From NCBI RefSeq assembly GCF_013359945.1, contig NZ_JABWCS010000203.1, forward strand, positions 87,128-151,127: 64,000 nucleotides of DNA, read 5' to 3'. The DNA comes from Paenibacillus agri (GTDB taxonomy: Bacteria; Bacillota; Bacilli; Paenibacillales; Paenibacillaceae). Position numbers and translations under genes: made by a program. Below the pieces are notes generated by a model. It ran no database searches. It was not told the origin of the DNA and saw only the letters and a list, made by a program, of their open reading frames with translations. Every line of letters begins with the position of its first letter. Position 1 is the first letter of the stretch. This document shows, piece after piece, positions 53,320 through 62,200 of the stretch.

Positions 53320-54201
53320 TCACTCATATGAACGATTTAACGTAGTGATCAGTTCTGGCATCCATGTAGCCAGGTCGAGGAAGGAATATCCTGCCAACCT
53401 GGCTTTTGTTGTGTCCATAAACCACGGCTGGCGGATATAGAATGGAGAGCTATGCTCCGCTGGAGCCTCTGCCACAATCATAGCCTTTTGCCCGACGACA
53501 GTTTCAATCATGCTGAGCAGTTCGCCCATCTGCAGGGCGCCATTCGAGCAGGCATTGACAGGTCCGGTGATATTGGAACCCCCTAGCCAATACAGAAAAT
53601 CTGCAGCTTCATCGGAACGGATGAAGGACATTTGCGGCTTGGGATCAATTGCGATGGGTTCACCCTTACGGATATGTTCAATATGAAAATGCAGCCGGCG
53701 TGTATAGTCGTCCGTGCCAAGCACAATCGGAATCCGGACGGCAGCTACTGGAAAAGAGGCACGCTGGATCAGAACGGCCTCGGCCAGTCTTTTGCCTTCT
53801 TTATAGCTAAAGTCCTCTGCTTCACCATATTGCAGCGTGTACACCGCCGCATCAAAATCTTCTTCAGTGATCATCCGATCACTGAAATCATAGACCGACA
53901 GGCTTGAGGTGAGGATGTAACGATTGGCTTTGCCGCTAAAAATGACACAGGCCGCTGCGGCATCGTTAGGTGAAAAGCAGATGTTGTCATAGACGACATC
54001 CCATTCCCGGTCTCCTACCGCTTCAGCCAGAGCGGCTTGATCCCTACGGTTAACGTGAACTCTGCGGACACGGTTACCGAAGGAGTCGGCGGTTTCTCCG
54101 CGTGTCACGATTGTCACTTCGCAATCCTTATCCTCCAGGAGGCGTTCCACCAGACGTTTGCCAAAAAAACGTGTTCCTCCAAGTACTAATATATGTCTCA
54201 T
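53320..54201 (-). CDS. NAD-dependent epimerase/dehydratase-like protein
   Basis: A 293-residue Rossmann protein: RHILVLGGTRFFGKRLVERL is the nucleotide-binding start and YKEGKRLAE carries the YxxxK pair of extended SDR enzymes. TSSLSVYDF supplies the Ser. It is close to the group of nucleotide-sugar epimerase-like reductases of unknown substrate. The start is ATG 54201 or the adjacent ATG 54204, both after AAGGAGAG. It lies 36 bases after the sigma factor gene and is probably in its operon. Confidence 0.85.
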   Translation of the reverse strand: MRHILVLGGTRFFGKRLVERLLEDKDCEVTIVTRGETADSFGNRVRRVHVNRRDQAALAEAVGDREWDVVYDNICFSPNDAAAACVIFSGKANRYILTSSLSVYDFSDRMITEEDFDAAVYTLQYGEAEDFSYKEGKRLAEAVLIQRASFPVAAVRIPIVLGTDDYTRRLHFHIEHIRKGEPIAIDPKPQMSFIRSDEAADFLYWLGGSNITGPVNACSNGALQMGELLSMIETVVGQKAMIVAEAPAEHSSPFYIRQPWFMDTTKARLAGYSFLDLATWMPELITTLNRSYE

Positions 54202-54237
54202 CATCGCTCTCCTTGCAGTTCCAGTATTTGAATTAGA

Positions 54238-54969
54238 TTAAGCGATCATTCTCATCTCAGGCTGTCCTGTCCAGCCAGTCGCTCCGTAGCCTCCAGCAGT
54301 GATCGTTTGGCCAGATGATACAGCCACAGCAAGGACAGTATCCCGCACCGTATCAAGCATCGACAGTCGGATCAATTCTGCAACCTGTCCTTTCTCGTAG
54401 GCGGCGGCAAGCCGCTGGAGGTGAAGCAGGTAGTCTGAATCTTCCCGCCAGCGCGGCCCTTCATCTGCTAGCTCTTTTCGTACGTCTGGCAGGGATTGGC
54501 GTGCCCGGTGCAGTGCAGCCTTGACCGCGCCTTCCGTGGTGTTCAGCAGCTCCGCCGCTTCCAGGGCGGAATGCCCAAGCACATCGCGGAGCAGAAAGAC
54601 CGTCCGCTGCAGCGGTGACAGATGCTCCAGCAGAGCCTGGAAAGCAGCTTCAGTTCCGGCGGTGCCGCTGTCTTCCATATCTTCTGCCGCTGGAGGCTGA
54701 AGTCCCAGAATTCGGGCGAAGGTCATCTTGCGTCGTACAGTATCTATCCATGTATTTCTGGCGGTTCGCAGAAGCAGTGCCTCGATATTTCTGTGCTCTG
54801 CTTTTTGCAGATAGCTAAGTACTTTGATCCAGGTATCCTGTGCGAGATCTTCCGCATCCCAAGATGATTGGGTCAATGAGAGACAATAACGCTTCAGGGC
54901 AGCTTGCAGCAATGTGGTCGTATGGGCATCCGGCATCATTCCGGCAGGTTGATCATTAAAGGTCATCAT
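54238..54969 (-). CDS. ECF-like RNA polymerase sigma factor
   Basis: A 243-residue sigma-70 family protein. Region 2 reads SLTQSSWDAEDLAQDTWIKVLSYL and region 4 LSPLQRTVFLLRDVLGHSALEAAELLNTTEGAVKAALHRA. A 65-residue tail after region 4 resembles the linker of ECF factors that carry a C-terminal SnoaL-like domain, but that domain is missing. ATG at 54969 has AAGGAG with 9-base spacing. No anti-sigma gene is adjacent; the epimerase gene follows. Its stimulus and regulon cannot be inferred. Confidence 0.82.
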   Translation of the reverse strand: MMTFNDQPAGMMPDAHTTTLLQAALKRYCLSLTQSSWDAEDLAQDTWIKVLSYLQKAEHRNIEALLLRTARNTWIDTVRRKMTFARILGLQPPAAEDMEDSGTAGTEAAFQALLEHLSPLQRTVFLLRDVLGHSALEAAELLNTTEGAVKAALHRARQSLPDVRKELADEGPRWREDSDYLLHLQRLAAAYEKGQVAELIRLSMLDTVRDTVLAVAVSSGQTITAGGYGATGWTGQPEMRMIA

Positions 54970-55154
54970 GTGGGCCATCTCCTTTTTACAGCAAGGTGGA
55001 ATTCTGTTCCTTCTTAATAATAAACGAATAAAGTATAGATGAAGATACGCAGTCGGCAAAAAAATAATTGGCGCGGGCGGCGTATCCTTTCGGTTCCCTG
55101 GGACGTTTACGGGTCAGAACACAAAACATAATTGAGAGATGGAGGCAATATACA

Positions 55155-55736
55155 ATGAGTTATGTTCCGTATGTTATCGAACAGACCGGCCAGGGAGAAC
55201 GATCATATGATATTTATTCCCGGTTGCTGAAGGACCGGATTGTATTCGTGGGGTCGCAGATTGAAGATGGAATGGCTAATAGTATCGTAGCCCAGCTGCT
55301 CTACCTCGCGGCAGAAGATCCGGACAAAGACATCCATATGTACATTAACAGTCCCGGTGGTGTCACTACCGCTGGCTTCAGTATTTACGATACGATGCAG
55401 TTAATCAAGCCGCAGGTGAACACCATTTGCACAGGAATGGCCATGTCCTTCGGTTCTTTACTATTGCTATCCGGGGCGAAAGGAAAACGGTGTGCGCTTC
55501 CGAGCAGTGAGATTATGATTCATCAGCCAAGTGGCGGCGCGCAGGGGCAAGCCAGTGATATCGCCATCAGCGCGAAGCGTATTTTGCAACTGCGGTCCAA
55601 AGTGGTTCAGATTACAGCTGAGAGAACGGGGCAGTCCGTGGAGAAGGTCGAGAAGGATATGGACCGTGATTTCTTCATGACCGCTGAGGAAGCGCTGGAA
55701 TATGGAATTATCGACAAGATTATTACCCATCTGTAA
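55155..55736 (+). CDS. clpP: ClpP-family serine protease
   Basis: A 193-residue protease subunit. Ser98 (GMAMSFGS), His123 (IMIHQPSGG) and the Asp near residue 172 ([11 protein letters not shown]) give a complete catalytic triad, and [15 protein letters not shown] matches the family fold. The active-site strand GMAMSFG differs from the housekeeping GMAASMG, so this is more likely a second ClpP than the main one. ATG at 55155 has GGAGG with 9-base spacing; the longer frame from 55068 has no support. It is followed 30 bases later by a small Sm-like gene. Confidence 0.92.
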   Translation: MSYVPYVIEQTGQGERSYDIYSRLLKDRIVFVGSQIEDGMANSIVAQLLYLAAEDPDKDIHMYINSPGGVTTAGFSIYDTMQLIKPQVNTICTGMAMSFGSLLLLSGAKGKRCALPSSEIMIHQPSGGAQGQASDIAISAKRILQLRSKVVQITAERTGQSVEKVEKDMDRDFFMTAEEALEYGIIDKIITHL

Positions 55737-55766
55737 AAAAATACTGCAAGTGAAGGAGGAAGTATT

Positions 55767-55973
55767 ATGGTGGAAGCTTTAGAGGGAAAAGAAGTCGCAA
55801 TACATTTTCTTGACGGTACTAGTGTCAGAGGCGGAGTGCTGAAGGAAACTGGAGACAAGTATCTTAAATACGTAACAGAATATCAGGAGATGTACATCCC
55901 TATCACATCCATTCAGGCCGTTACGCTTGATATTAAGGAGCATGTGCATCCACGGATAGGTTTTGCTCAATAA
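55767..55973 (+). CDS. 68-residue Sm-like protein paired with clpP
   Basis: A 68-residue protein with AGGAGG just before ATG 55767. GKEVAIHFLDGTSVRGGVLKE resembles the Sm1 motif and EMYIPITSIQAVTL the Sm2 strand pair, so a small beta-barrel fold is likely. I do not recognise a named family. The 30-base gap to clpP, with no terminator between, suggests co-expression. It might be an adaptor, an RNA-binding protein or a regulator of the protease. Confidence 0.7.
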   Translation: MVEALEGKEVAIHFLDGTSVRGGVLKETGDKYLKYVTEYQEMYIPITSIQAVTLDIKEHVHPRIGFAQ

Positions 55974-55987
55974 TTTTCAGCGGATCT

Positions 55988-56025
55988 AAAAAAACGGATC
56001 AGGGAAGTTAACCTCCCTAACCCGT
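55988..56025 (-). terminator. Terminator of the LacI-type gene
   Basis: Read leftwards, ACGGGTTAGGGA pairs with TCCCTGATCCGT with two wobbles, followed by seven T. The stem covers the last codons of the gene. Confidence 0.88.
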
Positions 56026-57012
56026 ACTTTCCCGAATCTTCAAATGATGCGCCACATTGGCATGGCTGGGGGAGACCGCCTCGCCCTTGATCAGCTTGAT
56101 CAGGGTCCGCGTCGCTGTTCTCCCTATTTCTGTGCCGGAATATTCCACAGAGGACAGCTTCGGGCGGACAAGGGAGGCCACATAGCTGTTGTCAAAACCA
56201 AAGACAGCCACATCCTCAGGGATGCGCAGGCCGCTGTCGATGAGATAATTCATCGCCCCCACCGCCATCCAGTCTGTCGAGCAGAATACGGCTGTAGGTT
56301 GCTGCCCGCTACTCAGGATGTTTTTCATTGCCAGCCGCCCGTTTTCCACCGAGAACCCGCTTTCCACAACCAAGCTCTCATCGATATGTATCCCCGCATC
56401 TTCAAGTGCCTGCCGGTAACCACGGTAACGATCGCCCCCAACTGCACTTTCTCCAGCCGCACGTATCATGGCGATGCTACGATGTCCCTTTTGGATCAAA
56501 TAGGTTACCGCTTCATAGGAAGCAGTGATGTTGTCCAGATGAACAGAAGGTAAGGAGGGAATCTGTGAAGCTTGCCCGGCCAGAACACAAGGCACGGATG
56601 AAGCGGCGATAAGCTCCATGTGCTCCTGCTGCGGCACCGAACCGACCAGAATATTTCCCCGGGTGCCAAGACGTCTGAACAAATCCAGATAGTGCAGCTC
56701 ACTCTCCATACTACTGTCTGTCAACCCTACGATCACTTCATAGCCATATAACTCGGCGAGATTGCGAATCCCGAGATTGAAATCATCCAGCACTGTATTG
56801 TTGCTCTGAGGAATAATGACACCGATCAGATTGTCATTGCTGCCTCCGGCGCTGCCCCCAGTGAGGTCAGGCCGGTAATTGGTTTGCTTAATGGCGTCGA
56901 GCACCCGCTTGCGTACCTCATCGTTGACGGGCTTACTGTTATTGACCACCCTCGAAACGGTGGAGATAGAGACATCGGCCATTTTGGCGATATCTTTAAT
57001 GGTTACTTTCAC
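56017..57012 (-). CDS. LacI-family sugar-responsive regulator
   Basis: A 331-residue repressor: KDIAKMADVSISTVSRVVNNSKPVN is the DNA-binding domain, followed by a periplasmic-binding-like domain (LIGVIIPQSNNTVLDDF through AVFGFDNSYVASLVRP). GTG at 57012 has a weak GGTGAT site. It is divergent from the alpha-glucosidase gene, and the shared region has two palindromes of the same sequence family, so it most likely represses that gene and perhaps itself in response to an alpha-glucoside. Confidence 0.93.
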   Translation of the reverse strand: MKVTIKDIAKMADVSISTVSRVVNNSKPVNDEVRKRVLDAIKQTNYRPDLTGGSAGGSNDNLIGVIIPQSNNTVLDDFNLGIRNLAELYGYEVIVGLTDSSMESELHYLDLFRRLGTRGNILVGSVPQQEHMELIAASSVPCVLAGQASQIPSLPSVHLDNITASYEAVTYLIQKGHRSIAMIRAAGESAVGGDRYRGYRQALEDAGIHIDESLVVESGFSVENGRLAMKNILSSGQQPTAVFCSTDWMAVGAMNYLIDSGLRIPEDVAVFGFDNSYVASLVRPKLSSVEYSGTEIGRTATRTLIKLIKGEAVSPSHANVAHHLKIRESTG

Positions 57013-57102
57013 TTCAAATCACCATAACTTTCCAGGCTTGTTATCCAGCTCTCATGCGACACCAGCATATCATGGAATCCCGTTAGAATCCAAAGATATG
57101 TG

Positions 57103-57131
57103 TTGACCGGGAAAATAAAAAATCCTATAAT
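57103..57131 (+). promoter_or_regulatory. Promoter of the alpha-glucosidase gene
   Basis: TTGACC, a 17-base spacer and a perfect TATAAT. Transcription should start near 57138, next to operator 1. The leader is about 150 bases. Confidence 0.8.
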
Positions 57132-57140
57132 GATCGCTGT

Positions 57141-57156
57141 GGGAAAATAATTTCCC
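57141..57156. promoter_or_regulatory. LacI-type operator 1
   Basis: GGGAAAATAATTTCCC, a near-perfect palindrome just after the promoter start. Confidence 0.78.
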
Positions 57157-57236
57157 TTTTATTATATGTTTTTTTACCGAAAATAAAGTATTTTTGATGT
57201 AATTAATAAGTTTACAGGGTGTTTTGAATGAAATTC

Positions 57237-57252
57237 AGGAAAATATTTTCCT
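57237..57252. promoter_or_regulatory. LacI-type operator 2
   Basis: AGGAAAATATTTTCCT, a perfect palindrome sharing GGAAAATA-TTTCC with operator 1. The centres lie 96 bases apart. Confidence 0.78.
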
Positions 57253-57291
57253 AACTAAACCTAAACCGTAGTTATTTAAAGGAGCGTATAC

Positions 57292-59040
57292 ATGAATAGA
57301 ACATGGTGGAAAGAAGCTGCAGCCTACCAGATCTACCCGAGAAGCTTTATGGACAGCAACGGAGATGGTATCGGCGATTTGCAGGGGGTCATTTCCAGAC
57401 TGGATTATTTGCAGGACCTCGGGATTAATGTCATCTGGATTTGCCCGATCTATAAATCCCCTAATGATGACAATGGATATGATATCTCTGACTATCAGGA
57501 CATTATGGAAGAGTTCGGCAGCATGGAGGACTTCGATCAACTGCTGCGTGAGGTGCACGCCCGGGGGATGAAGCTCATTCTGGATCTGGTCATTAACCAT
57601 ACCTCGGACGAGCATCCGTGGTTTGTTGAGGCGCGTTCAGGCAAGGATAATCCGAAACGGGATTATTATATATGGAGCGATCCGGTGGATGGCCATGAGC
57701 CGAACAACTGGGAAAGTATTTTCAGCGGCTCTGCGTGGGAACTGGATCAGAGAACCGGACAATATTTCATGCATGTGTTCTCCAAGAGACAGCCTGATCT
57801 TAACTGGGAGAATCCAGAGGTTCGCCAGGAATTGTATGGTATGGTCAACTGGTGGCTGGACAAGGGGATCGATGGTTTCCGGGTAGACGCCATTTCCCAT
57901 ATCAAGAAGGTAGCGGGCTTCCCTAATCTTCCGAATCCTAATAATCTCCCTTATGTTCCATCGACAGACGGTCATATGAACCGGGAAGGCATTCACGAGT
58001 TTCTGCAGGAACTGAAGCAGGAAACCTTTGACCGCTACGATATCATGACAGTTGGCGAAGCAAGTGGAGTAAGCGTTGAGCAGGCGGAGCAGTGGGTCGG
58101 TGAGGAGCAGGGCAAATTCAATATGATTTTCCAATTTGAACATTTGGCCTTGTGGAATAAAAGTGTTACCGGTGGTCTGGATATCATTGCGTTGAAATCT
58201 GCGTTGTCCCGCTGGCAGAAAGGGCTGGAGGGCCGGGGCTGGAACGCGCTATTTATAGAGAACCATGATCAGCCGCGTTCCGTCTCCACTTGGGGAAACG
58301 ACGGCGAATACTGGCTGGAATCAGCCAAATCGCTGGCAACGATGTATTTTCTCATGCAGGGAACTCCGTTTATTTATCAGGGGCAGGAAATCGGGATGAC
58401 GAATGTGAGATTCGACTCCATGGATGATTACGACGATGTGGCCATGAAGAACATGTATCGCATTGAGACTGCAGCCGGTCGCAGCCATGAGGAGATCATG
58501 GAAGTGATCTGGAAGAATGGACGCGACAATTCCAGAACACCAATGCAGTGGGATGGCAGCGAGAATGGCGGTTTTACCAGCGGGAAGCCGTGGATGAAGG
58601 TCAATCCTAATTATTTGGAGATCAACGTCGAACGTGCACAACAGGATCCGGACTCCATCTATCATCATTATAAAAAGCTTATCGCGCTCCGGGCGCAGCA
58701 TTCAGTGGCGATCTATGGTACCTATGATCTGCTGCTGGCTGACAATGAAAGCATCTACGCTTATACTCGTACGCTTGGTGCTGAGAAGCTGCTCGTGATG
58801 TCGAATCTGACCGCCAAGGAAGCGCTGTTCGATTTGCCGGTAGAATTACACTTCGATTCTCATCAACTGATGCTGCATAATTATGCTGTAGATTCGGGGG
58901 AATCTATCGAGACGGTAGCTCTGCGGCCTTACGAGTCCCGTGTCTATCTGTTGGCGGGTGTGCCTGCTGATCAGGAGAGTACGGATGCTAACGCTCCATT
59001 GCTGCAAAGTGATTCCGCTGTCTTAACTGAACCTGTGTAA
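57292..59040 (+). CDS. GH13 alpha-glucosidase (oligo-1,6-glucosidase/MalL-like)
   Basis: A 582-residue cytoplasmic enzyme with WWKEAAAYQIYPRSFMDSNG at the start. Catalytic residues are Asp199 (GFRVDAIS), Glu256 (VGEAS) and Asp326 (ENHDQPR). The residue after the nucleophile is Ala, whereas alpha-1,6-preferring members have Val there, so maltose-type alpha-1,4 links may be favoured. A 20-residue C-terminal extension (SVLTEPV-like) is unusual. AAAGGAG precedes ATG 57292. It is controlled by the divergent LacI protein. Confidence 0.92.
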   Translation: MNRTWWKEAAAYQIYPRSFMDSNGDGIGDLQGVISRLDYLQDLGINVIWICPIYKSPNDDNGYDISDYQDIMEEFGSMEDFDQLLREVHARGMKLILDLVINHTSDEHPWFVEARSGKDNPKRDYYIWSDPVDGHEPNNWESIFSGSAWELDQRTGQYFMHVFSKRQPDLNWENPEVRQELYGMVNWWLDKGIDGFRVDAISHIKKVAGFPNLPNPNNLPYVPSTDGHMNREGIHEFLQELKQETFDRYDIMTVGEASGVSVEQAEQWVGEEQGKFNMIFQFEHLALWNKSVTGGLDIIALKSALSRWQKGLEGRGWNALFIENHDQPRSVSTWGNDGEYWLESAKSLATMYFLMQGTPFIYQGQEIGMTNVRFDSMDDYDDVAMKNMYRIETAAGRSHEEIMEVIWKNGRDNSRTPMQWDGSENGGFTSGKPWMKVNPNYLEINVERAQQDPDSIYHHYKKLIALRAQHSVAIYGTYDLLLADNESIYAYTRTLGAEKLLVMSNLTAKEALFDLPVELHFDSHQLMLHNYAVDSGESIETVALRPYESRVYLLAGVPADQESTDANAPLLQSDSAVLTEPV

Positions 59041-59052
59041 CAGGTATTTCAT

Positions 59053-59095
59053 AATCCTTCGACCATGTTTAAACTTGCGTCGGAGGATTTTTTTC
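59053..59095 (+). terminator. Terminator after the alpha-glucosidase gene
   Basis: AATCCTTCGAC (59053-59063) and GTCGGAGGATT (59079-59089) with seven T. Confidence 0.9.
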
Positions 59096-59150
59096 TGCTA
59101 AAAAGGATAGGCTATTCCATTTATTAGTGTGCTTGTTCAAGTAGTGTGTA

Positions 59151-59180
59151 AAAAAAAGCCCTGTTTTATAGGGTTTTTTT
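59151..59180 (+). terminator. Second hairpin and T run before the surface protein gene
   Basis: AAAAAAAGCCCT pairs with AGGGTTTTTTT. It would stop any read-through from the alpha-glucosidase gene. Confidence 0.75.
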
Positions 59181-59274
59181 ACGTTCTCTTGCGTTCCTGC
59201 TCACATAATGAACACATTGGGTTGTTACCATGAGTCGGTACATAGATAAAATACCACGAATACGGGAGGCACAA

Positions 59275-62200
59275 ATGAGTAGGTTGTTTAAAAAAGCGGT
59301 ATCGATGACACTGGCTCTGATTATGGTATTGGGGGTTGCAGCGAACGGATTCGTTTATGCAGCGGCTAATGAAGAAGGTATGGAACTGCGGACGCAGGCA
59401 CTTCAACCTCTGACACTACTGGAAGGCAATGCTTCCTGGAAGTATGTCGATGACGGTAGCGATCAAGGTACGGTCTGGCAGGCGGTCTATGATGATTCCA
59501 CTTGGAAATCGGGACAAGCTCCGCTAGGGTACAAAGATGATGGTTCCGGAGTAAGTACCTCCGAATTTGGCCCACTGAAAACAGAGATTAGTTACGGCGG
59601 AGACAAAGCCAATAAATATATGACGTCCTATTTCCGTACCAATCTGAATGTAAATACAGCTCAGCTTGGTGCGTATAACCGGATCATGGGATCTTTCGGA
59701 TTCGATGATGGCGTAATCCTGTACTTGAACGGCACAGAAATTTACCGTGAAGGTATGCCGGCAGGCCCTGTCAATTACTTAACGAAGAGCACGCTTAACA
59801 ATGGTAATCCCAATACGGCGAAAGTCGATCTTACGGAGATTATTAAAGCTAATCTGCAGAACGGAAACAACGTTCTTTCGGCTGAAGTGCATCAGGGCAG
59901 AGGATCCAGCTCCGATCTTTATTGGGCAATGAGCCTGATTGCTTATCCTCCAGTTGACCCTGTGGTTCCGGGTGCAGGAAAGCCGGAGTCGATTGCCCTG
60001 ACATTCAACGGCAATCCGCAGACTAGTATGGGATTTGCCTGGTATGCATCGGAGACGATAACGGGCACCAAGCTGGACGTAGTAGAAGCCTCGAAATTAG
60101 TTGATGGTCAGTTTCCGGAAGCGGGAGTCCTGAGCTTCGAGGGAACATCCACACCTGCCAGCGTGTTTCAGTCCAAGGCAGACAAAACTGCTGGGAATAC
60201 TAAAGTAATCACCAGCCATAAAGCGCTTGCTGAAGGCTTGCAGCCGGGAACAGCCTATGCTTACCGTGTTGGTGATGGACAAGCTGGAAACTGGAGTGAT
60301 ATCGGAACTTTCACAACGGAAAAAGCGGACAACAAAGCATTCCAGTTCCTTTATACTACGGACTCTCAAGGTACCACTGAGGCGGACTTTGATATTTGGA
60401 ATCATACGCTGCAAGAGGGTCTGGGCAAGTTCCCGGGTGTGGAATTCATTCTGAACTCCGGCGATTTGGTGGATAACGGTGATCTGGAAGAGCAGTGGGG
60501 ATGGTTCTTTGATAAGCCAAAGGCCATTTTGCAGAATACACCACTCGTTCCACTCGTCGGTAACCATGAGAGCAAGAACTACAGCAACTATGCAGGACAC
60601 TTTAATCTGCCAAATATGTCGAACACAGGCGCTAAGCCGGACGGCTCAGTGTATGCGCTGGACTACGGCCCTGCACACTTTATGATCATTAACACCGAAT
60701 ATTATGGCACAAGCACCAACGCTGCCAATAATGAAATCTACTACAAGCAAGTAGAATGGCTGCGCAATGAAGTAGCCAAGACAGATAAGAAATGGAAAAT
60801 CGTGCTGTTGCACAAATCGCCATACTCTGTAGCCAGCCACACGAAAGACGCTGATGTTCTGTTCTACCGGACTCAATTAACGAAGGTGTTCGACGAACTG
60901 GGTATTGATATGGTCATTGGCGGGCATGACCACACTTATACACGCAGCTATCAAATGCTAAACAATGAACCGCTAACGGATATCGTACCGGATGCGAACG
61001 GTGAGGTTAAAGATCCAGGCGGTACGCTGTATCTGATTACGAATGCTGCTGGTAACAAGAAATATAACGTTAACGAGAAGGCGGGTCCATTCCCTTTTGC
61101 AGCTAAATACGAACAGCCTGGCAAGGAAATGTTCACAGGTGTAACGATCACCAATGACAAGTTGAATTTCCAAGCTTACACGACAACTACCGGAGGAACA
61201 ACGGATCTTTATGATCAATACACCATTCAGAAGTCGGATGTAACGGTTGCTCCTGTACAGCAGGCCCAAGCGGTTGCTGATGCAGACGGCAAGACGACTT
61301 TGACATGGAATGCACCGTCTTCCGGTTCAGCGGTATCCGGCTACCGCATCTATGAGAAGAATGATCTGGTATCCCCTAACTGGTCGACATTCGTTCCGGC
61401 TCAGGACGGGGTAAACTCTTATAGCTATACAGTAGATAACCTGGATGCATCGAAGAACTATCAGTTTGTAATTAAAGCGGTAAGCGGCAGAACCAACTCG
61501 GCGGGCGTGATCGCGGCTCAACCTTCCGTGAGCAAAGTGACAGTAACCTTTAACGGTGACCCTACCAGCGCCAAAGGCTTCACTTGGTATACACCGCTGG
61601 TGTCCAAGGGAAGTGATCTGCAAGTAGTAGAGAACACACGAACTACCCCGGACTTTACGCAAGCAACCAAGTTTGCTGGCCGCTCGTCTGTCTCCACGAA
61701 TGCTAAGGGAGAAATGGTGCATAAAGCGGAAGCGACTGGACTTAAAGACAATACGTCGTACTACTTCCGTGTAGGTGATGAGTCGTTGGGTATTTGGAGT
61801 ACGGCGGGAACCTTCCGTACTGCGGCTAAATCGGGGGCATTTACCTTCGTTGATCTAGCAGATACCCAAGCAAAATCAGAAGATGAAGCGATTCTCTCTG
61901 CAGAGACGCTGGCTAAAGCACTGAAGACTGTGCCGAATGCCGAATTCGTTGTTCATAACGGAGATATTGTGGACACAGGTACTAATGAGACGCAATGGGA
62001 TTGGCTGCTTGGCCATTCGCAGGATAGTCTGCTTAACACAACCATTGCACCGTCGGCAGGTAATCATGAAGATAAAGCGAATGCCTTCTATGAGCATTTC
62101 AATATTCAGGAAGCAGCTGGCTCAGCGACTGTGACTGGCGCTTACTATTCCTATGATTACAGCAACGCTCATTTTGTGGTCCTGAACAGCAACGAAAATT

